From contig LATX02000201.1 of assembly GCA_001466705.2 (NCBI GenBank), positions 248,001 to 312,000 on the forward strand: a DNA stretch of 64,000 bases, read 5' to 3'. This stretch comes from Moniliophthora roreri (lineage: Eukaryota; Basidiomycota; Agaricomycetes; Agaricales; Marasmiaceae). The first letter of the stretch is position 1, and each line of letters opens with the position of its first letter. Shown here piece after piece: positions 33,362 through 43,536 of this stretch. Position numbers and translations under genes: made by a program. The notes below the pieces were generated by a model. The model saw nothing but the letters and a program-made list of their open reading frames with translations, searched no databases and had not been told where the DNA came from.

Positions 33362-34228
33362 TGTGGCCAGCAGTCCTGACAGAGATGTTGCTGTAAATGA
33401 GAACTAGAACTACAAAAAGATCGGAAATCAGGAAAAAAAACATCTACCATTCTCTATCACAGCATACAGTCGAACTCACTGAGGGAGGATTCTCCGAGTG
33501 AGAACACGAGTGCGTATCCATGACATCATAGAAATTGACCCGGGATCAATGCCCTGGAGGAGTCTGGCATACTTAATGGTAAGATTTCAAGATGAGGAGA
33601 CGAAACAGCTATCTGGATATGTACCATATACGTTCCAGTCTTCAGACGGCCCTAGGAAACAGCTTGATCCACCTCTTGTTATGCTCGGCATCTATTCCCA
33701 GCTGAAACAGTATTAGTCCAATCAGAAGATAAGCTTAAGAGTATTCTATTTGATAGTTGCTTTAGAACAGCACTTGAGGGACTCACTTCTAGTCCAGACA
33801 GTACATGGACATTCCACCTAACACCTCGGCGATAAATCCGGAAAGGGGAGGGGACACTGGATGGGCATCATGGGCCCGAGGTGGCAGCATCATGGCAGTT
33901 TGATGTCAAGAGGTGGATGTTGATCTATATTTATGCAATTAATGGTCGGGACTCGGCTACGGGAACATGCAGTGATGGCAACGGCGACGAAAAGGAAATG
34001 ATGACGATATCGATAGAACGGGAAGTGCCGGACTGAGAGGTCAGGAAGTTCAGCGAGAATTTCGACCTTGGAGTGAGCTCTCGGTGCAAAATTCAAATTA
34101 CCAGAATTAATGATGGGTTTTAACGACGGGCGCCCTCTCAGCCCAAAAACTCTTCATATTTGATGCCGAGATAGGCGTAGCTTGCCATCAAACCCGTGGT
34201 ATTTCTCGGGCACTATAGGTGTGGCTCA

Positions 34229-34505
34229 GCTGTCCACTGTACAATTAAATTCCCTAACTGTTTAAATGGCACACAAGTTGAGTGCTAGTTCCCGGAACAT
34301 TTAGTCCTTGAAGGCAGACTCGAGACCGATGAGCGCTTCTGACTCTGAGGAACATGGTGATCGTTTCTGGATATTGAGTGTTCCGGGTGTCTTGAACTCT
34401 CCTCTCCTCTTCCCACATTGACTGTTATCTGACGGCGCGCAGGCGTAATTAAGAAATGTATATTTAAGCTTCACTATGATCCCAAACCTTCTCTAAGTGA
34501 CCCTC
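34229..34505. other. Gene-free gap between two repeats
   Basis: No gene is seen between the long-TIR element and the tandem duplication. Confidence 0.4.
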
Positions 34506-35756
34506 AAGTATCTACATTGACAATACGGCTAGCTTAACTTGTATACTGTAGGCTATACCTGTCACCAAAGTGTCACAGCTATAAAGACCATTTTGAAGCT
34601 AATTATTGTCCACTGAGCTAATTTCAGCCATTAATGGAAGATAATACAACTTGATATCACAATAATCATATAACTATGTACATTTCAGAGGAACAGTGCG
34701 TGAGCTTGGACTGAGCGACTTTGCAGGCGTCGACACGTGGGAAAGCTCACGTGATTGCCTGGCGAGGGTGCAAGTGCCCAACATGACATTACTTGAGGGA
34801 CCCACATAATAATGGACCGAGAGCTGAAGCTGAGTAACTCGGAAAAGTAAAATTGACATGGGTTCAAACAACGCACCATTAATCCAAGCTTTCCAGTCCG
34901 AGGTACTACAAAGAGTCGGGCGGATACCCGTTGGCTGTTTTTCACTGGCAGAACCCTGGATCGAGGTGAGGCGAGGCTCATGACGGTCGTCAAAAATGTT
35001 TTCATTCTGCCTTGATATTCTTCCCCCTTAGGGCTTGAAAAGAATGCCGAAGCTATGTGGACGTAGACGCGCCGTTGGAGATCCAACACCTTGACCTCAA
35101 CCACCATCTCTAATCTTCCAAATCTCCTGTGACACCTCTTATCTGGCCTTTTGGGTACCGAAATAAAATAGCGCGTAAACGGTGAGCTTTGTTTCTATCT
35201 TATAAGAGCCTTATACTGATAGCTTTCACGTACTCCAAGCTTTGAGGCTATGGACTAGCTTTTCAAGCCCTCAGTTGAACATGACGTGAAAGCTGTTGAT
35301 CGGACGGGTAAATAACCATTGTAGTAGAAGGACAAGATGTCATAAGATGTCATCAGCTTAGGGATTGAAGATGCTCGGTAATAGGTAAGTACCCTAAGAT
35401 TCTTTCAATGACCACGCTCATTATTCACAGAGGCTTATCTTAGAGCTTTCTGAAACATACCAACCATAATTCGTGTCTAAGGATGTGCTATTACTCGCCC
35501 GCTCGTTCTTGCTCAACAAAGCCCACAAAACTGGGCTTTCGATAACGGAGGCCCAGAAATGAAAACTATCGAACAGGACACATTCCATTTGCAGTTAATT
35601 ACATCTATGGGGATGGAGGGATTGACTGTAAGTTGCACCTTTCTCGGTTTGCTCTCAAATCTCATGCCGAGGTACTAGTAGCAAGTCTCTGCCAGACACG
35701 CTCTTCAGAACTCAATCTTGGGCCTATACCGGAACTTGGACCAAATGTAACTTTGT

Positions 35757-35923
35757 GCATCAGCAAAAACCGGAAAGTGTTATGACCTAGCTCCAGGGGG
35801 ATTATAACCTGGTTGTGGCCTGGTTTGTGGGGGTTATGACTGGTTTTAAGGGTTATAATACCCTCCAGGTGGATTATAAACCCTGGGGAACTCATTATAG
35901 CACTACACGGTTTTTGCTGATGC
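35757..35923. mobile_element. MITE-like palindromic element (first copy)
   Basis: GCATCAGCAAAAACCG at 35,757-35,772 is perfectly inverted at 35,908-35,923. Between lie several related G/T-rich blocks around GGTTATAA in both directions (such as GGGATTATAACCTGG and AGGGTTATAATACCCT), so the whole 167 bases can fold. A target duplication was not identified. Confidence 0.55.
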
Positions 35924-37262
35924 GAACGAAGCTACCAAACCAAATCACTGTGTTGACACGACCTGCGTCTAAGGATGCATTCATCAGCGCTCTCCCTCAA
36001 GAGTGCCTCTCAAGTATCTACATTGACAATACGGCTAGCTTAACTTGTATACTGTAGGCTATACCTGTCACCAAAGTGTCACAGCTATAAAGACCATTTT
36101 GAAGCTAATTATTGTCCACTGAGCTAATTTCAGCCATTAATGGAAGATAATACAACTTGATATCACAATAATCATATAACTATGTACATTTCAGAGGAAC
36201 AGTGCGTGAGCTTGGACTGAGCGACTTTGCAGGCGTCGACACGTGGGAAAGCTCACGTGATTGCCTGGCGAGGGTGCAAGTGCCCAACATGACATTACTT
36301 GAGGGACCCACATAATAATGGACCGAGAGCTGAAGCTGAGTAACTCGGAAAAGTAAAATTGACATGGGTTCAAACAACGCACCATTAATCCAAGCTTTCC
36401 AGTCCGAGGTACTACAAAGAGTCGGGCGGATACCCGTTGGCTGTTTTTCACTGGCAGAACCCTGGATCGAGGTGAGGCGAGGCTCATGACGGTCGTCAAA
36501 AATGTTTTCATTCTGCCTTGATATTCTTCCCCCTTAGGGCTTGAAAAGAATGCCGAAGCTATGTGGACGTAGACGCGCCGTTGGAGATCCAACACCTTGA
36601 CCTCAACCACCATCTCTAATCTTCCAAATCTCCTGTGACACCTCTTATCTGGCCTTTTGGGTACCGAAATAAAATAGCGCGTAAACGGTGAGCTTTGTTT
36701 CTATCTTATAAGAGCCTTATACTGATAGCTTTCACGTACTCCAAGCTTTGAGGCTATGGACTAGCTTTTCAAGCCCTCAGTTGAACATGACGTGAAAGCT
36801 GTTGATCGGACGGGTAAATAACCATTGTAGTAGAAGGACAAGATGTCATAAGATGTCATCAGCTTAGGGATTGAAGATGCTCGGTAATAGGTAAGTACCC
36901 TAAGATTCTTTCAATGACCACGCTCATTATTCACAGAGGCTTATCTTAGAGCTTTCTGAAACATACCAACCATAATTCGTGTCTAAGGATGTGCTATTAC
37001 TCGCCCGCTCGTTCTTGCTCAACAAAGCCCACAAAACTGGGCTTTCGATAACGGAGGCCCAGAAATGAAAACTATCGAACAGGACACATTCCATTTGCAG
37101 TTAATTACATCTATGGGGATGGAGGGATTGACTGTAAGTTGCACCTTTCTCGGTTTGCTCTCAAATCTCATGCCGAGGTACTAGTAGCAAGTCTCTGCCA
37201 GACACGCTCTTCAGAACTCAATCTTGGGCCTATACCGGAACTTGGACCAAATGTAACTTTGT

Positions 37263-37429
37263 GCATCAGCAAAAACCGGAAAGTGTTATGACCTAGCTCC
37301 AGGGGGATTATAACCTGGTTGTGGCCTGGTTTGTGGGGGTTATGACTGGTTTTAAGGGTTATAATACCCTCCAGGTGGATTATAAACCCTGGGGAACTCA
37401 TTATAGCACTACACGGTTTTTGCTGATGC
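37263..37429. mobile_element. MITE-like palindromic element (second copy)
   Basis: The same 167-base structure in the second tandem unit, 1,506 bases from the first. Confidence 0.55.
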
Positions 37430-37518
37430 GAACGAAGCTACCAAACCAAATCACTGTGTTGACACGACCTGCGTCTAAGGATGCATTCATCAGCGCTCTC
37501 CCTCAAGAGTGCCTCTCA

Positions 37519-38347
37519 ACGGGTACGCCGACAAAAAAATTCGAGCGCAATACGCTCCATACACTCTATACACCGTCTTTTCGAGTTAGGCGAGAGAATT
37601 GATTGTAAGCCGTCCTTGGTACTCTGATTTGGCTTTTGTACTGACATTTTTGTAGCCACAGTTCACATCTGACCCCACTGGGTCCCTGAAGAAGTGTGCC
37701 ATCGTGTTTTTGCTCCCTTTTCCCGAGTTTTCAAGCGTAGATTCGGCCGCCATACGGACTGATGCCCTGTGACTTGCAGAGAGGAGTCGGTTCGTCGTCA
37801 GTTCCGTCTGATTGTTCCGGCTTGTTGCTGACGTTCAAGGCTTCCCAGCCGCTCACCTAGGCATCCGCAATGCAAATCAATATCGGCATTGGGCATTCTT
37901 CGTCCTGGTTAGTCTAGGTTTGTTAATGTATGGCATATCTACTTTTACTCAGTTCCTAATCACATTTAAATTCGGAACAACTCGAATGCATCGCCGGATA
38001 CCTCGTGTGAATCAGGATTCCATTGGATTTGGAGCTGTGCGTTCCCAGTGACGCGCTTCAAACGCCGATAGGTGCCGGTTCCTAGGGAAGCAGCTTGTAC
38101 GATGAAGAGTTGTGGAACTGATTGATGAAAGTCTGAACGGTCATGGCGCGCCGTAAGTTTAAGTTGTATCCTCGGTTGTGATCTTATGCTCAGAAGATAT
38201 TCACATCCAGATACGAACACTATGGCCCCCCTAGAGTTGCATCGGGCTAGTGTCAAGTTTCTATCTACGCTTCCAGTCCTGAATGGGTCGAGATAGACAG
38301 GCAGGTATCGAATGCATGATTGAGTGCATTGGCCAATTATTCACGTC
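37519..38347. other. No recognisable gene
   Basis: Short frames only (for example 37,812-38,051 +). Nothing supportable. Confidence 0.35.
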
Positions 38348-38826
38348 TTATTGCAACAGCTTGAGCATAATCTATATCACAAGTCGGTAACCTCAAGGGC
38401 GAAGGGTGTTGCTTCTCCAAAGGCGTTGCGGAGAAGATCTTTGGGATACAAGAATGAATGGATGTTATGGTTCACATTGGTGTAATTGAGGAGAGCGCGT
38501 AGGCGAACCTTGTCTCTTTGTACCGCCGTTCTCGAACGTGCTTGATTAGTCCAGAAGAGACCCACGGCCAGTTCAAGTCAGCATCCTTTCGTCGTCGTCG
38601 AGTTGAAAAGTCCATGGAACTTGACCTTTTGAGCTCCAACATTTTCGGCGGCTCGAACGTCCCAAGAGCCTCCCACGGGAGAACGCAAAACTGGGACAAT
38701 TGTTTTCATGGCGGGGCTGGAGGTATGCTCTGGTGCCGATGTCTCCTGATCCCATCACTGACACATTTAGAGCAGTACCAAATGCAGGCTTCTATGCTAC
38801 CACCAAATGGGCATTACGAGGTACGT
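38348..38826 (+). pseudogene. Decayed partial copy of the SDR gene
   Basis: The stretch aligns with 28,516-29,058 of the intact SDR gene, including introns: TTATTGCAACAGCTTGAGCA, TGTAATTGAGGAGAGCGCGT, TTAGTCCAGAAGAGACCCA, GAACGCAAAACTGGGACAAT and CCACCAAATGGGCATTACGAG are near-matches in the same order. It has small deletions (the bases for LPYM and for part of the MGSLGGW block are lost), stops and no N-terminal or C-terminal exons. Introns are kept, so it arose by DNA duplication and not by retroposition. It lies about 10 kb from the source gene, on the same strand, across the mobile-element block. Confidence 0.8.
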
Positions 38827-39021
38827 AGTCGAAGGAAAGACGATGTCCTCGTATGGGGCTGCTGCATTGCTTTGTTTCCTGCATGACTCCAGTTTGAGAT
38901 CGGGACTATAGGCCTCTGTTACATAGAATAGTCTTAACATGTCCATACACAGAGTAATACAATACACGTAACTAAATTACAACTGCGCTTATCCCTGATC
39001 CCACAATGGCTTCCCACCATG
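38827..39021. other. No recognisable gene
   Basis: A short stretch between the SDR remnant and the first LTR, with nothing recognised. Confidence 0.4.
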
Positions 39022-39382
39022 TGTTGAGACAGAATGGAGACGTAAAGCGCAGTGGAGTGTGCTCAACTCACATTTGTACGAGAGCTTGTTATAACCTTGA
39101 GGGTTGTAGAGGTGCGATGTGCAGAGTAGTCAATGTAAATTGAACTGAGGAATGTAGCTACATACATGCTTGCTTTTATACTACTCTAAAGGATAAGTTC
39201 CATGGATAAACAGTGAAACCTTGTAAGCTATGGATGTAAGCTACTGAATACTTGTGAGACGAAGTATCCAAGAATAATGTGTCTTGGAGAGACACAATAC
39301 AATCCTCTGACAGCGGAAGGAACTATACATGAATTCTACNAATGTACCTAGTTTAGTATAGTACAGGTACTGTGCTTCAACA
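39022..39382 (-). repeat. copia LTR 1, partial, with assembly N
   Basis: Starts TGTTGAGACAGAATGGAG and ends TGCTTCAACA, the 6-base inverted ends TGTTGA/TCAACA of this LTR family. An N at 39,340 replaces about 150 bases present in the full LTR. It is followed by the polypurine tract (plus-strand CTCCCCCTCACT), so it is a 3' LTR of a minus-strand element. Confidence 0.85.
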
Positions 39383-39993
39383 CTCCCCCTCACTAAGTTT
39401 GTGATAAACTTTGTAGTGATTGAGCTATATGGAGGAATCGGTCTTAAAGAATGTAAGGCCGAGAAATTCTCTGTGGCGTTGAAATTTGTCCCAAGGTAGA
39501 TTCTTCGTCATAAGATCCGCAGGTTGTTGATTTGTAGGGATGAAGAATACTTCTACTTTCTTCTTGGCAACGCATTCTCGAATATGGTGATATTTAATAT
39601 CAATGTGCTTTGTTCGTTTTTCAGTAACTTGATTTTTACTGATGAAGATAGCACCTTGATTATCACTAAGCAATGGTAATTTTGCTATAGGATATTCGAT
39701 TTCAGAGAATAAGTTTATGATCCATTTGATCTGTCTAGCGCAGTCAGATAGAGCCATATATTCGGCTTCAGTACTGGATAATGCTACGGATTTCTGTTTT
39801 TGTGAAACCCAGAAGACTGGAGCACAAGCGAAGTTAATGAGATAACCTGTTTGTGAGACTCTAGTGTCTTCATCTGTAGCCCAGTCAGAATCGGCATATG
39901 CTATGAAACCTTGTTCTCCTTGCTTATCTTTGTAAGTAAGAGAATATTTGCGGGTTCCGATTAGGTATCGAATGATATACTTCGCTTTGTTGA
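39383..39993 (-). pseudogene. copia reverse transcriptase C-terminus and RNase H (fragment)
   Basis: The frame ends at 39,425 with ...GLTFFKTDSSI. It carries the copia RNase H region: FIAYADSDWATDEDTR with the DSDWA motif, ALSSTEAEYMALSDCARQIK with the catalytic Glu block, LPLLSDNQGAIFISKN, and the C-terminal KHIDIKYHHIRECVAKKKVE. The segment is cut by an N at 39,994, after which unrelated (arylsulfatase) sequence follows, so the rest of pol is absent here. The fragment is open and nearly identical to those at 41,757 and 50,704. Confidence 0.85.
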
Positions 39994-39994
39994 N

Positions 39995-41082
39995 CACGTG
40001 AGAATGCATGAATTTTGGCCTGAAGTTCGCAGTTAGTATATAGTGTATGCAGCATGTTGAGATAGATTAAGGATGAGATACGCACCTTTCGGAGTTGAGA
40101 GTCCGTCAGATTATCTCCAAGCATAAATCATTTGCACCCTTTTCATGAACGAAGCTTTGCAGAGGGTCCAGGACCAGAAGACATGCAACGAAAAGGTTGA
40201 CCAGAACGAGGAATGACGCGTCAGAAATCGTGGGAATGCACTATCCCGTATATACGGCCGTGCCGGCCGTCCACGGTACGGCACTTTACGGTTTCCTCCA
40301 CCTCGACACCGTACCGTATAAGGTGCTCAAAATCATTGCGAACGGTACGGTACCCGTAACCGTAAAGCCGTTACCGTATCACCCATCTTTACGGCGACGG
40401 TTCACAGCCCTAGCATCCTCTCGCAACCCCAGAGCTTTTTCTTGAATAACATCGACCTGATATCGGCTGTCGTAGTTGACGGAACCAGAACAGGAATTAT
40501 TTGCCGAGAGGGTCGCGTTAAAGTAGAAGTAGGCATTGGGATCGACGAGGAATTCAGAGTACGTCCAGCCTTTGGGGTAGCCAGTGGTCATTTGATCAGA
40601 TGATAAGCCATTCATCTATTTGGAGGGTCAGCACAAGTAAGAGAGGCGGGCAAGAATGAGAAGTCATACAAGTTTTCCGGTGTGATAGGTATTATACCCT
40701 GCTTCCTGGAGGAAGATAGGAAGGTAGGCATTATTTTGACCCTTTTCACGGAAGAGGTGGTACCCTAGAGAGATATCAGCTGTTTTCAGAGTTACGAGCC
40801 ATAAACCATACCTTCAAAGGGTCCACCAATGTAGGTGATGTTGTGATTATGAGCATATTGCACCCTCAATAACGAGACATGCGAAGGGCAACAAAGTGGT
40901 CGTTCCTTGCTCTCCCAATGCCTTATGAGTCTTGGGCATGTACTCTAGGGTACCTGTTCGCACATCTTGGTTATCTGTGATGATGAGGATAATGTTTGGC
41001 TTGATACGGGGGCCAAAAGAGATAGCTGTAGGAGTAAGCCAGTGAGTGCGAGCAAACGCAAGGTCTTCGAGATGTACACCAT
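39995..41082 (-). pseudogene. Arylsulfatase (sulfatase family), decayed
   Basis: Sulfatases remove sulfate esters and use a formylglycine made from Cys in C-x-P-S-R. On the minus strand ATG at 41,082 opens a signal-peptide-like stretch (TLRLLALTGLLLQLSLLAPV), but the next block KPNIILIITDNQD is in another frame, so a base has been lost or gained. The metal-binding DDQD block reads DNQD. The active-site block reads LCCPSHVSLLRVQYAHNHN, with His where Arg is essential. Further blocks are ITYIGGPFEG, YHLFREKGQNNAYLPIFLQE, AGYNTYHTGKL, and after an intron MNGLSSDQMTTGYPKGWTYS to VDVIQEKALGLRED, where a hairpin-rich insertion starts. LGDNLTDSQLRK near 40,120 may be a later piece. The 3' half is missing, ending at the N at 39,994. 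The gene is clearly dead. Confidence 0.8.
40245..40410. repeat. ACGGTA-rich hairpin insertion in the arylsulfatase remnant
   Basis: About 160 bases filled with ACGGTAC, TACCGTA and GCCGTAAAG in both orientations (for example GTCCACGGTACGGCAC, GACACCGTACCGTATAAG and GAACGGTACGGTACCCG). It interrupts the sulfatase frame just after the LGLRED residues. The right edge reads CGGTTCACAGCCCTAG. It is a probable short non-autonomous element; ends and target duplication are not resolved. Confidence 0.6.
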
Positions 41083-41365
41083 GATTCTGAGTGTGAAGAA
41101 TTAACGAAGGGATGTAGATGTTGGTAATTCGTCCATAGTACGCATATTCTAAGGTCTGCAGAGAGGTGCCACAGATGTATAGCGTAACTGGGCGGTCTGG
41201 AGTTGAGCGGATAAAATACTAATATTGAATTACGTGTGAGAACACTTTGGAGAGCCAAAGCCTACCCAAGATATGCTTGCTGAAAGCTATTAAAACAGGC
41301 ACACCGCTTGATTCCTGTGTGTAGTGCTGCGAGCATGGCCTTGGATAGAATAAAAACATACTTGG
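41083..41365. other. 5' flank of the arylsulfatase remnant
   Basis: Nothing recognised apart from the end of the old gene's upstream region; the copia LTR starts at 41,366. Confidence 0.35.
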
Positions 41366-41630
41366 TGTTGAGACAGAACGGAGACGTAAAGCGCAGTGGA
41401 GTGTGCTCAACTCACATTTGTACGAGAGCTTGTTATAACCTTGAGGGTTGTAGAGGTGCGATGTGCAGAGTAGTCAATGTAAATTGAACTGAGGAATGTA
41501 GCTACATACATGCTTGCTTTTATACTACTCTAAAGGGTAAGTTCCGTAGTTGATCACATACGCAAGTAATACAATAACTAGTGTTCCTAATGTACCTAGT
41601 TTAGTATAGTACAGGTACTGTGCTTCAACA
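41366..41630 (-). repeat. copia LTR 2, internally deleted form
   Basis: Has both ends (TGTTGAGACAGAACGG and TGCTTCAACA) but is only 265 bases against 516 for the full copy. The missing part lies exactly between two TAAGTTCCGTAG copies of the full LTR. The polypurine tract follows at 41,631-41,642. Confidence 0.9.
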
Positions 41631-41743
41631 CTCCCCCTCACTAAGTTTGTGATAAACTTTGTAGTGATTGAGCTATATGGAGGAATCGGTCTTAAAGAAT
41701 GTAAGGCCAAGAAATTCTCTGTGGCGTTGAAATTTGTCCCAAG
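41631..41743 (-). pseudogene. copia 3' end: polypurine tract and RNase H tail
   Basis: The polypurine tract (plus-strand CTCCCCCTCACT) and the last codons of the pol frame, then an N at 41,744 that removes the central part of RNase H. Confidence 0.7.
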
Positions 41744-41744
41744 N

Positions 41745-43297
41745 TTTTTCAGTAACTTAATTTTTACTGATGAAAATAGCACCTTGATTATCACTAAGCA
41801 ATGGTAGTTTTGCTATAGGATATTCGATTTCAGAGAATAGATTAATTATCCATTTGATCTGTCTAGCACAGTCAGATAAAGCCATATATTCGGCTTCAGT
41901 ACTGGATAATGCTACGGATTTCTGTTTTTGTGAAACCCAGAAGACTGGAGCACAAGCGAAGTTAATGAGATAACCTGTTTGTGAGACTCTAGTGTCTTCA
42001 TCTGTAGCCCAGTCAGAATCGGCATATGCTATGAAACCTTGTTCTCCTTGCTTATCTTTATAAGTAAGAGAATATTTGTGGGTTCCAATCAGGTATCTAA
42101 TGATATATTTCACTTTGTTGAGATGCTCCTGAGTAGGATTTGTCCCATATTGCGAAAGTTTGATGACCGGAAATGTTATATCTGGTCGGGTACCTAAGCA
42201 TAGATATAGAAGTGATCCGATCACTGATTGGAATTGGGATCTAATTGTAGAGTTCGCTTCTCCTTGATTAGCCATAGGTTTGTAACCGGCAGGTAATGGA
42301 GTGCGAGTAGGATTGGCGTTTTCCATACCAAAGCGTTTAATGATTTTCTCGAGATAGTCACTTTGATCAAGTGAAAGAGTACGTCGCTTTCGATCTCGAG
42401 TAATCCGCATTCGTAGGAATTCTCTAGGTTCGCCTAAATCTCTACATTCCCATATTTTCATGAATTCTTTCTTCTTTGAGTGAAGAAGGCTAGAATTTGA
42501 ACCCATGAAAATCGCATCATCTACATATACAATGGCAATGATAATATCATTTCCACGTATAAAGTAATATACACCAGCGTCTGATATACAGCGCTTAAAT
42601 CCTAGTTTTGCCATGGATTTAGTGCATTGGTACCACCATGATAAAGAGGCTTGTTTTAAACCATATAATGCACGGCGTAATAACCAAACTTTATTTGAAC
42701 CTTTGACGAATCCTTGTGGTTGTTCCATGTAAATCTCCTTGTCAAGTTCGCCATAGAGAAAGGCTGTTTTGACATCTAGTGCTTGGATATCCCAATCCTC
42801 AAGAGCGGCTAGTGCAAGTAATACGCGAACGGTTTCAAAGCGTACTACCGGAGAGAACAATTCGTCATAATCTATTCCTTCGACTTGTGAGAAACCTTTT
42901 GCTACAAGTTGTGCCTTATAACGGCCATCTGTTTTGACGTCAAAAACCCATCTGGATTTTATCGCTTTTCGACCTTGAGGTAAATCTACAAGTTTGTACA
43001 CATTACATTCTTGTAGTGATTTGAGTTTGTCATGACATGCAGCCATCCATTTCTTCTGTTCATCTTTTGACAGAGTTAGGATGTCTTTGTATTGCCATTG
43101 ACGTACGTTGTCAATCGACAATGCTGATGCCATAATGTAATCAAGGTAACGAACTCCCTCTTCCTGAGAAAGAATTTGTACATAATTGACCACTTCATCA
43201 TCAGTCTGAGGTGGAGTTCGATCAATTTCTATGTCATTATGATCTTGTTCCATTTCATCCTCATTTGACTGTTGTATTTGATGTTCAGCAGGTGGAA
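41745..43297 (-). CDS. copia reverse transcriptase and RNase H
   Basis: The largest intact reverse-transcriptase segment. From the minus-strand 5' side: linker MASALSIDNVRQWQYKDI, KWMAACHDKLKSLQECNVY, RAIKSRW-type block (KAIKSRWVFDVK), KAQLVAKGFSQVEGIDYDEL, FSPVVRFETVRVLLALAA, DVKTAFLYGELDKEIYM, RRALYGLKQASLSWW, catalytic YVDDAIFMGSN, SDYLEKIIKRFGMENA, GSLLYLCLGTRPDITF, then RNase H with YADSDWATDE and SSTEAEYMALSD. The polymerase Asp pair and the RNase H residues are intact, so the enzyme part may be functional. Both ends are N joins (43,298 and 41,744). It is separated from the integrase by an in-frame TGA at 43,539-43,537. Confidence 0.92.
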
Positions 43298-43298
43298 N

Positions 43299-43536
43299 TG
43301 GGATGATTAGGTTGAGGGAAATTAGGATGATCGTCATCATCGTCATTTCCTCCCCCTTGATCGTGATTTTGATGACCGTCATCATCATTATCCGATCGTG
43401 GTCGATTAATACCAGTAAAAGGAATAGATAAGATTCCATTTGTTGATTGTAAGGTTCGATCAACTGAATTAGATGAGTACGGAAAATCTTCCTCATCGAA
43501 GTCTGCTTGAGCAGCCGTAAATATCGTCTTATCCTG
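43299..43536 (-). CDS. copia linker between integrase and reverse transcriptase
   Basis: Directly after the TGA that ends the integrase frame, the same frame reads QDKTIFTAAQADFDEEDFPY and goes on into an Asp/His/Gly-rich low-complexity linker, up to the N at 43,298. No ATG follows the stop at once, so translation of this part would need readthrough, a new start further on, or a spliced message. Confidence 0.7.

Larger units (their letters stand above)
29918..34228. mobile_element. Long-TIR DNA element (397-base inverted repeats, 7-base target duplication)
   Basis: The left arm 29,925-30,321 and right arm 33,825-34,221 are inverted copies, about 95 percent identical by eye, starting CACCTATGGTGCCCGAG and CACCTATAGTGCCCGAG. 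They are flanked on both sides by TGGCTCA (29,918-29,924 and 34,222-34,228), a target-site duplication. Long arms and a duplication of 7 or 8 bases fit Mutator-like, foldback or KDZ-type elements; hAT is less likely because of arm length. No transposase is recognised. The centre contains two near-copies of about 1,297 bases (30,767-32,063 and 32,065-33,361) meeting at an N, so the true element is probably near 3 kb. Confidence 0.75.
34506..37518 (+). repeat. Perfect tandem duplication, 1,506-base unit x 2
   Basis: The sequence starting GTATCTACATTGACAATACG near 34,508 recurs exactly 1,506 bases later (near 36,014) and runs to about 37,518; open frames in the two units translate to identical proteins. 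CTCAA precedes the first unit, lies between the units and follows the second (34,503; 36,009; 37,515). No N separates them. No transposase or reverse transcriptase is visible; frames within (for example 35,107-34,685 minus, 140 residues) have no recognised domain. Confidence 0.85.

Noticed and set aside
29918..34228. hAT assignment of the long-TIR element
   Set aside because: A near 8-base duplication would fit, but hAT ends are short, whereas these arms are 397 bases and no hAT transposase is present.
34506..37518. Tandem Helitron
   Set aside because: Tandem copies suggested it, but the ends lack the TC start and CTRR end, and no A-T insertion point or Rep/helicase is seen.
38348..38826. 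Functional second SDR gene
   Set aside because: Stops, deletions and missing first and last exons rule it out.
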